NCBI RefSeq assembly: GCF_015058545.1
Contig: NZ_SVCB01000105.1
Span: 1 to 9,530 of the forward strand
DNA: 9,530 nt
Origin: Veillonella sp.
GTDB lineage: Bacteria > Bacillota > Negativicutes > Veillonellales > Veillonellaceae
Direction of reading: 5' to 3'
The translations under genes and the position numbers were made by a program. Of the stretch, positions 5,119-9,530 are shown piece by piece (within the stretch, counting starts at the first letter, position 1; every line of letters begins with the position of its first letter). Under the pieces are notes generated by a model. It saw only the letters and a list, made by a program, of their open reading frames with translations, made no database searches and was not told the origin of the DNA.

Positions 5119-6190
5119 CTAAGAGGAAATCTAACAGGACTAAGGCGGTGACCGCTTCAACAACCGGTACGGCACGTACGGCAATGCAAGGGTCATGACG
5201 ACCTTTAATCTGTAAATCCGTATTGGCAGCGGCTTCATAACTGAAGCTTGGTTGTACTTTGGCGATAGAGGCCGTCGGTTTCATGCCTACTTTGAGGACG
5301 AGCGGCATGCCGTTGGTAATACCGCCTTGGATGCCACCGCTATTATTATTTAAGGTGCGAACTTTGCCGTTTTCTAAACGGAACGGATCGTTCTGATTGG
5401 AACCACGGTCGAGGCAACCGTCGAAACCGCTGCCGAAAGCAACGCCTTTAACGCCGGGAATCCCGAAAAGGGCACGGCTAAGACGATTTTCAATGCCGTC
5501 AAAATTCGGATTCCCAAGGCCTGCCGGCAGACCCGTAGCAAAGAGCTCGATAATGCCGCCCGTCGAATCACCTTCCTGGCGCAATTCATCAATATAGGTA
5601 ATAGCTTTAAGGCGTGCCTGCGGTGATACCATGGCTACCGTTTCGTGGCCTATTTTTTGAAGAGCTGCCATATCCGGGGCGGTAAAGCTCATAGTGGTAT
5701 CTTGTACTGAGCCAATCTGCTTTAAGTGGGCACCGATTTCAATGCCTTTTTGTTTAAGGATTTGTAAGGCAATGCCACCGGCACAACAGAGTGGCGCTGT
5801 GAGGCGTCCCGAGAAATGACCGCCGCCGCGCATGTCCACTTTTTCACCATAGCGCATGCGCGCCGTATAGTCCGCATGGGATGGGCGCGGAATATCGCGT
5901 AAATTATTATAGTCCTTAGAATGCTGATTCGTATTTTCAATATAAAAGGCAAGTGGTGAACCACTGAGTTGGCCGTCTACGAGACCGCTTAGAAATACGG
6001 GTTGATCTGCTTCTTTACGCTGGGTCGTAATTAAACTTTGACCCGGCGCACGGCGTTTCATAAAGCGGGCCAAGGCCGCTTCATCGACGGTTACACCGCA
6101 GGGCAGACCGTCGACTACGGCGCCGATAGCTTTGCCGTGGGAGGCCCCAAATACAGAAATAGTAAGATTTTTGCCAAAACTTGAACTCAT
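5096..6190 (-). CDS. aroC: Chorismate synthase
   Basis: The enzyme converts 5-enolpyruvylshikimate 3-phosphate to chorismate using reduced FMN, the last step of the pathway. The 364 residues match the bacterial family. Visible motifs are H18 in the N-terminal signature FGASHG, RRAPGQS at 46-52, SHADYTA with H106, RGGGHFSGRL at 121-130, EGDSTGG at 206-212, NNNSGGIQGG at 281-290, and the C-terminal signature RHDPCIAVRAVPVVEA at 331-346. The first signature has alanine where most family members have glutamate (GESHG). The start follows AGGAGA with normal spacing. The gene lies 34 nt after aroA. Its stop codon falls inside a short tandem repeat that continues into the spacer before aroE-aroK. Confidence 0.95.
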   Translation of the reverse strand: MSSSFGKNLTISVFGASHGKAIGAVVDGLPCGVTVDEAALARFMKRRAPGQSLITTQRKEADQPVFLSGLVDGQLSGSPLAFYIENTNQHSKDYNNLRDIPRPSHADYTARMRYGEKVDMRGGGHFSGRLTAPLCCAGGIALQILKQKGIEIGAHLKQIGSVQDTTMSFTAPDMAALQKIGHETVAMVSPQARLKAITYIDELRQEGDSTGGIIELFATGLPAGLGNPNFDGIENRLSRALFGIPGVKGVAFGSGFDGCLDRGSNQNDPFRLENGKVRTLNNNSGGIQGGITNGMPLVLKVGMKPTASIAKVQPSFSYEAAANTDLQIKGRHDPCIAVRAVPVVEAVTALVLLDFLLDNTIKFD

Positions 6191-6224
6191 AAGTGTCTCC
6201 TGTTTTGAAAGGTTATATAGTAAA

Positions 6225-7592
6225 TTATTTAGCGTGACCGCCTAATTGATTCCAATGGCTGAAGAACAGCGGATAGGATTTATTGATGGCCTGACTGTCG
6301 GTAATCGTAATCGGATCATCGCTGTATAGCGCCATGAGCGTAGCAGCCATAACGAGACGATGGTCATTGTGGGAAGTAACGGTGCCGCCCGTAAGGCTTC
6401 CGGTACCGTTAATGTAGAGATTATCTCCTTCAATGTAGGCGGTGCCGCCTAACGTTCTCACCAAATCACGAACGGCTAATAAGCGGTCTGATTCTTTAAG
6501 GCGCAATCGTTCACCGTTGATAAACCAGCTTTCCCCTTCGATACTGCAGGCTAAGGCTGCTAAAACAGGCAATAAGTCGGGACATTGCTCTAAATCAACC
6601 GTTATAGGGTCAACGGCGCGACCTTCACAATGAAGGCGTAACGGTACTTTAATTTTGTCCAATTCATCGTCTTCAATAACGGTGCCGTCTTCAGTTTGCC
6701 ATTCAACGGTAGTGCCGGCGCAGTCAACAATATCTAAGATGCGTCGATCCGCCTGCGTCGAATCGGGTTGTAAATTAGTGATAGTAAGCGGTTGGCCGGT
6801 GATGGCGGCGGCTACGAGCCAAATGGCACTGTTTGACCAGTCCCCTTCGATGGGATAATTTTCGAGGCCGCGATAATGTTGCCCTTTGGGGACGGTAAAA
6901 CTGTTGCCGTCGTCGGAGGTATAGGCGGTAACGCCAAAATCCGCCATGACATGACGGGTCAACGTCACATAATCGCGGGATTGTAACGGTGTTGTGCTGT
7001 TTATTAAGGTATCTTCATCCAGTTTTGGCGAAGCCAATAAAAGGCCGGAAAAAAATTGGCTACTCACATTGCCTACCATTTCAAAAAGCCCACCCGTTAA
7101 ATGACCGCTAATGGTAAAGGGCGGCTTGGCCGCCGAAAAGGTGATGCCATGAGCTTCCAATTGGCTTTTTAACGGCTCCAACGGGCGATCCGGTAAACGA
7201 CCGGCTGCGGTTACATCGGTAGTATCACAAATGGCGGAACCTACCGATAAGAGTAAGCGCAAGGTAGTACCCGATTCGTGAGCATCAATGGTGCCGTGTT
7301 TTTGGTTTTCGGGGATTGGTGTGACCGTAACCCCGCTCTCTGTTTTCTCAATAGTAGCACCTAAGCCACGCAAAGAGGCGATAGTGGCGTCAATATCTTC
7401 TGAATAGTGCGCAATGAGTAAACTGGACGGGCTGTCCGCCAAAGCAGCGGCAATCAAGGCGCGATGAGCGTGAGCCTTGGCCGGAATGGCCGCAATGGTA
7501 CCGGTTGGAATGGCTCCGGTTACGGTAACGGATTCAGATTGGACAGTCGCAGTTTTAGTTGCTTCAAATTCAGATGGATTAGTTGGCACCAT
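6225..7592 (-). CDS. aroA: 3-phosphoshikimate 1-carboxyvinyltransferase (EPSP synthase)
   Basis: The enzyme transfers the enolpyruvyl group of phosphoenolpyruvate to shikimate 3-phosphate; it is the target of glyphosate in sensitive organisms. The 455 residues are slightly long, with about 20 extra N-terminal residues. Motifs are K39 and R44 in PAKAHAHR, HESGTTLRLL at 105-114, SSQF with Q179, EGDWSNSA at 249-256, CPDLLP with D339, LRLKESDR with E367, NDHR at 409-412, and NKSYP with K438. The ESGTTLR form and missing proline after it resemble Clostridia-type enzymes more than class I enzymes such as E. coli's. A40 replaces the serine that usually follows the lysine. ATG 7592 stands 8 nt after AAAGGAGGT. 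The gene overlaps the end of aroB by 14 nt, suggesting coupled translation. Confidence 0.95.
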   Translation of the reverse strand: MVPTNPSEFEATKTATVQSESVTVTGAIPTGTIAAIPAKAHAHRALIAAALADSPSSLLIAHYSEDIDATIASLRGLGATIEKTESGVTVTPIPENQKHGTIDAHESGTTLRLLLSVGSAICDTTDVTAAGRLPDRPLEPLKSQLEAHGITFSAAKPPFTISGHLTGGLFEMVGNVSSQFFSGLLLASPKLDEDTLINSTTPLQSRDYVTLTRHVMADFGVTAYTSDDGNSFTVPKGQHYRGLENYPIEGDWSNSAIWLVAAAITGQPLTITNLQPDSTQADRRILDIVDCAGTTVEWQTEDGTVIEDDELDKIKVPLRLHCEGRAVDPITVDLEQCPDLLPVLAALACSIEGESWFINGERLRLKESDRLLAVRDLVRTLGGTAYIEGDNLYINGTGSLTGGTVTSHNDHRLVMAATLMALYSDDPITITDSQAINKSYPLFFSHWNQLGGHAK

Positions 7593-8661
7593 GGTGTTTT
7601 ACCTCCTTTATGGCGTAATTGGCTAATTCGCTGTGTGGTATGGTGCGAAGTTCGCACTGCCCCCAACGAGTCGGATAGATAATGGTAATAGTTTGGCCGT
7701 GGCTTTTTTTGTCATGTAAAGCGGCCTCTAACAGCTCATCAATACTGATAGTCGTGTTAATCGGCAAATTATGAGCGGCCAGTAAGTCTAAAAAGTTATT
7801 TAATTCGGTTTCACTGATGTGCCCGTTTTGAAAAGCGGCGCGCATCATAAGGGCCATGCCGATACTGACGGCCATACCGTGTTTTACGGAAAATTCACTG
7901 CAAAGCTCGATGCCGTGACCAAAGGTGTGGCCAAAGTTGAGCAAAGCTCGAACGCCCGATTCTCTTTCATCGGCGCTGACAATTTTCGCTTTCGCTTTCA
8001 CGCATAAGGCGATAATTGCTTCGATGTGGGGAAGGTCATCTTGACGTAAGGGATTGGCCATTAAATCAGCGAGCAAATCGGGATAACCGAGCATGCCGTA
8101 TTTAATGACTTCACCGCAGCCGTTACTGAATTCATCGACCGGCAAAGTGCTAAGTGCGGTTGGGTCACAGAGCACTAAAATCGGCTGTTTAAAAGCGCCC
8201 CACAGATTTTTGCCGGCTTTTAAATTAACGGCTGTTTTGCCGCCAACGGATGAATCAACCGCAGCCAATAGGGATGTAGGCATTTGGATATAGTCGATGC
8301 CCCGTAAATAGGTGGCTGCCGCAAAACCCGCCATATCACCGACTACACCGCCGCCTAAGGCGATGAGTAAATCCTTGCGGGTCAGCGCTTTGGCCGCCAT
8401 AAACTCCACTAAATCTAATAGCCGGGCCGCGTTTTTTTCTGTTTCACCATGAGGGAATACGTATTCATACACCGTATAGCCTGCTGCGGTGAGTTGTTTT
8501 TTGACAAGCTCGGCATAATGCGGAGCCACTCGGTCATCACTGACGAGCATGGTCGGGCAGGGGCCCTTAAGGGGCTTAATATATTCTATTATATGTTGTA
8601 AAACCCCATCTTCAATGATGACATCGTAGGCAGTGGAGGCTTCAATATGAATACGTTCCAT
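7579..8661 (-). CDS. aroB: 3-dehydroquinate synthase
   Basis: The enzyme cyclises DAHP to 3-dehydroquinate, the second step of the pathway, using NAD and a divalent metal (zinc or cobalt). The 360 residues are normal for the family. The NAD-binding region GGGVVGDMAGF spans 103-113. TSLLAAVDSSVGGKTAVN at 129-146 is highly conserved. The metal ligands of the family correspond to E184 in GEVIKYG, H245 in NFGHTFGH and H261 in KHGMAVSIG, with the usual 16-residue distance between the histidines. ATG 8661 follows AAAGGAG at about 6 nt. It lies 78 nt downstream of aroF, and its last codons overlap the start of aroA. No key residue is missing. Confidence 0.96.
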   Translation of the reverse strand: MERIHIEASTAYDVIIEDGVLQHIIEYIKPLKGPCPTMLVSDDRVAPHYAELVKKQLTAAGYTVYEYVFPHGETEKNAARLLDLVEFMAAKALTRKDLLIALGGGVVGDMAGFAAATYLRGIDYIQMPTSLLAAVDSSVGGKTAVNLKAGKNLWGAFKQPILVLCDPTALSTLPVDEFSNGCGEVIKYGMLGYPDLLADLMANPLRQDDLPHIEAIIALCVKAKAKIVSADERESGVRALLNFGHTFGHGIELCSEFSVKHGMAVSIGMALMMRAAFQNGHISETELNNFLDLLAAHNLPINTTISIDELLEAALHDKKSHGQTITIIYPTRWGQCELRTIPHSELANYAIKEVKHHGAN

Positions 8662-8675
8662 GGTAACTCCTTTAT

Positions 8676-8705
8676 ATACGGAAGGGCGGATGTGAAGCGC
8701 CGTAT
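8676..8705 (-). repeat. Small inverted repeat ahead of the aroB ribosome binding site
   Basis: ATACGG (8676-8681) and CCGTAT (8700-8705) are inverted around an 18-base spacer that can form further GC pairs. On the minus strand the element precedes the aroB ribosome binding site by a few bases and is not followed by a T-tract. It may be a processing or translation-control hairpin in the aroF-aroB gap; the function is not shown. Confidence 0.3.
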
Positions 8706-8739
8706 GATTATCTGTAAAAAACCTAGCAGCTGGTGCCGA

Positions 8740-9530
8740 TTAAGCTTTTTGACCGGTAACAATTTCGCGCATAGCGAATACATCTTTGGTGAGGGACGCA
8801 AATTGATCGGGACGTAACGCTTGCGGACCGTCGCAAAGGGCTTTGGCCGGATCAATGTGAACTTCAATCATGAGACCATCCGCACCGCCACCGGTGGAAG
8901 CGAGGGATAAAGGTCGAACCATGCGGCTCATGCCGGCAGCGTGGCTCGGGTCCATAATAATCGGTAAATGACTGAGCTCGTGAATCATTGGAATCGCCGT
9001 TACATCAAGGGTGTTACGGGTTTTGGTTTCGAACGTTCGAATGCCGCGTTCGCAAAGTACGATTTGCGTATTGCCTTCGCTCATGATGTATTCCGCAGCC
9101 ATCAACCATTCTTCATACGTAGCGGATAAGCCGCGTTTTAGAAGAACCGGTTTCTTTAATTTGCCTACCTCTTTAAGTAAGGTGAAGTTTTGCATATTGC
9201 GGGCGCCGATTTGAAGCATGTCTACATTATCGAAGTACTGCAACTGGGATGGATCCATGACTTCGGATACGATAGGCAGGCCCGTTTCTTTTTTGGCCAG
9301 TTCCAATAAATGTAAGCCTTCAGGGCCCATACCTTGGAAGGAGTATGGCGAAGTACGCGGCTTGAACGCACCGCCACGAAGAATAGTAGCTCCCGCTTCT
9401 TTGACCGCTCTTGCTGTGGCGAGCACTTGTTCCGGTGTTTCTACGGAGCAAGGACCGGCCATAATAGCGAAGTGGCCGCCCCCAATTTTTACGCCACTTA
9501 CGTCTACGATGGTGTCTTCCGGATGGAATT
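8740..9530 (-). CDS. aroF: 3-deoxy-7-phosphoheptulonate (DAHP) synthase, type I-beta, 5' end outside the window
   Basis: The enzyme condenses phosphoenolpyruvate and erythrose 4-phosphate to DAHP, the entry step of the pathway. Reading continues in frame to the right edge, so about 263 C-terminal residues are visible, starting FHPEDTIVDVSGVKIGGG. The first internal methionine (9462) is in the conserved IMAGPCSVE and is not the start. Motifs in order are GPCSVE with the metal-binding cysteine, KPRTSPYSFQG, QIGARNMQNF, VLLKRG, CERGIRTFE, DPSHAAG and MIEVH; DGPQ supplies the last metal ligand. They place it in the AroF/KDO8P-synthase-like type I-beta group. Comparable proteins have about 335-340 residues, so some 75 are missing, including any N-terminal regulatory domain that would show feedback control. 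It is the most upstream visible gene of the aro operon. Confidence 0.95.
   Translation of the reverse strand, partial: FHPEDTIVDVSGVKIGGGHFAIMAGPCSVETPEQVLATARAVKEAGATILRGGAFKPRTSPYSFQGMGPEGLHLLELAKKETGLPIVSEVMDPSQLQYFDNVDMLQIGARNMQNFTLLKEVGKLKKPVLLKRGLSATYEEWLMAAEYIMSEGNTQIVLCERGIRTFETKTRNTLDVTAIPMIHELSHLPIIMDPSHAAGMSRMVRPLSLASTGGGADGLMIEVHIDPAKALCDGPQALRPDQFASLTKDVFAMREIVTGQKA

Noticed and set aside
7464..7682. Plus-strand open frame of 72 codons over the aroB-aroA junction
   Set aside because: It is antisense to two well-supported genes and lacks a ribosome binding site.
1..9530. CRISPR array, insertion sequence, prophage or defence system
   Set aside because: No regularly spaced direct repeats with unique spacers, no transposase or integrase motifs and no terminal inverted repeats were seen; the coding content is core metabolism.

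Overview
The window reads as chromosome from a low-to-mid GC Firmicute. A T-box leader, AAAGGAGG-type ribosome binding sites and Clostridia-type AroA motifs support this. Gene content and style fit the Negativicutes, and a Veillonella-like organism is my best guess, but this is inference and there is no 16S rRNA or other marker here to fix it. There are no tRNA or rRNA genes, insertion sequences, CRISPR arrays or phage genes.

Layout: positions 1-1204 are almost entirely non-coding but dense in signals. At the left edge a ribosome binding site and a promoter-like pair point left, toward a minus-strand gene outside the window, with an intrinsic terminator just behind them. On the plus strand an extended -10 promoter (about 279-284) starts a roughly 300-nt stretch with several nested helices that ends in a clear intrinsic terminator (562-587). 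I cannot assign this candidate RNA to a family. A second, near-consensus promoter (799-827) then starts a cysteine-specific T-box leader (about 834-1163) that controls cysK and cysE (1205-2891). These two genes make cysteine from serine through O-acetylserine.

Positions 2892-3197 hold no gene, only hairpins and short repeats. A strong hairpin with T-tracts on both sides (3198-3245) separates the cys operon from the convergent minus-strand operon.

From the right edge leftward, the minus strand carries aroF (5' end cut by the window), aroB, aroA, aroC, an aroE-aroK fusion and aroQ. Together they encode all seven steps from erythrose 4-phosphate and phosphoenolpyruvate to chorismate: DAHP synthase, dehydroquinate synthase, type II dehydroquinase, shikimate dehydrogenase, shikimate kinase, EPSP synthase and chorismate synthase. 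Two gene pairs overlap by 14 and 20 nt. The aroC-aroEK gap contains a short tandem repeat derived from the aroC stop region.

The metabolic genes are well-known families. The items most worth a second look are the unassigned structured RNA placed directly ahead of the T-box, the AroE-AroK fusion, the tandem repeat at the end of aroC, and the altered active-site signature of AroA.
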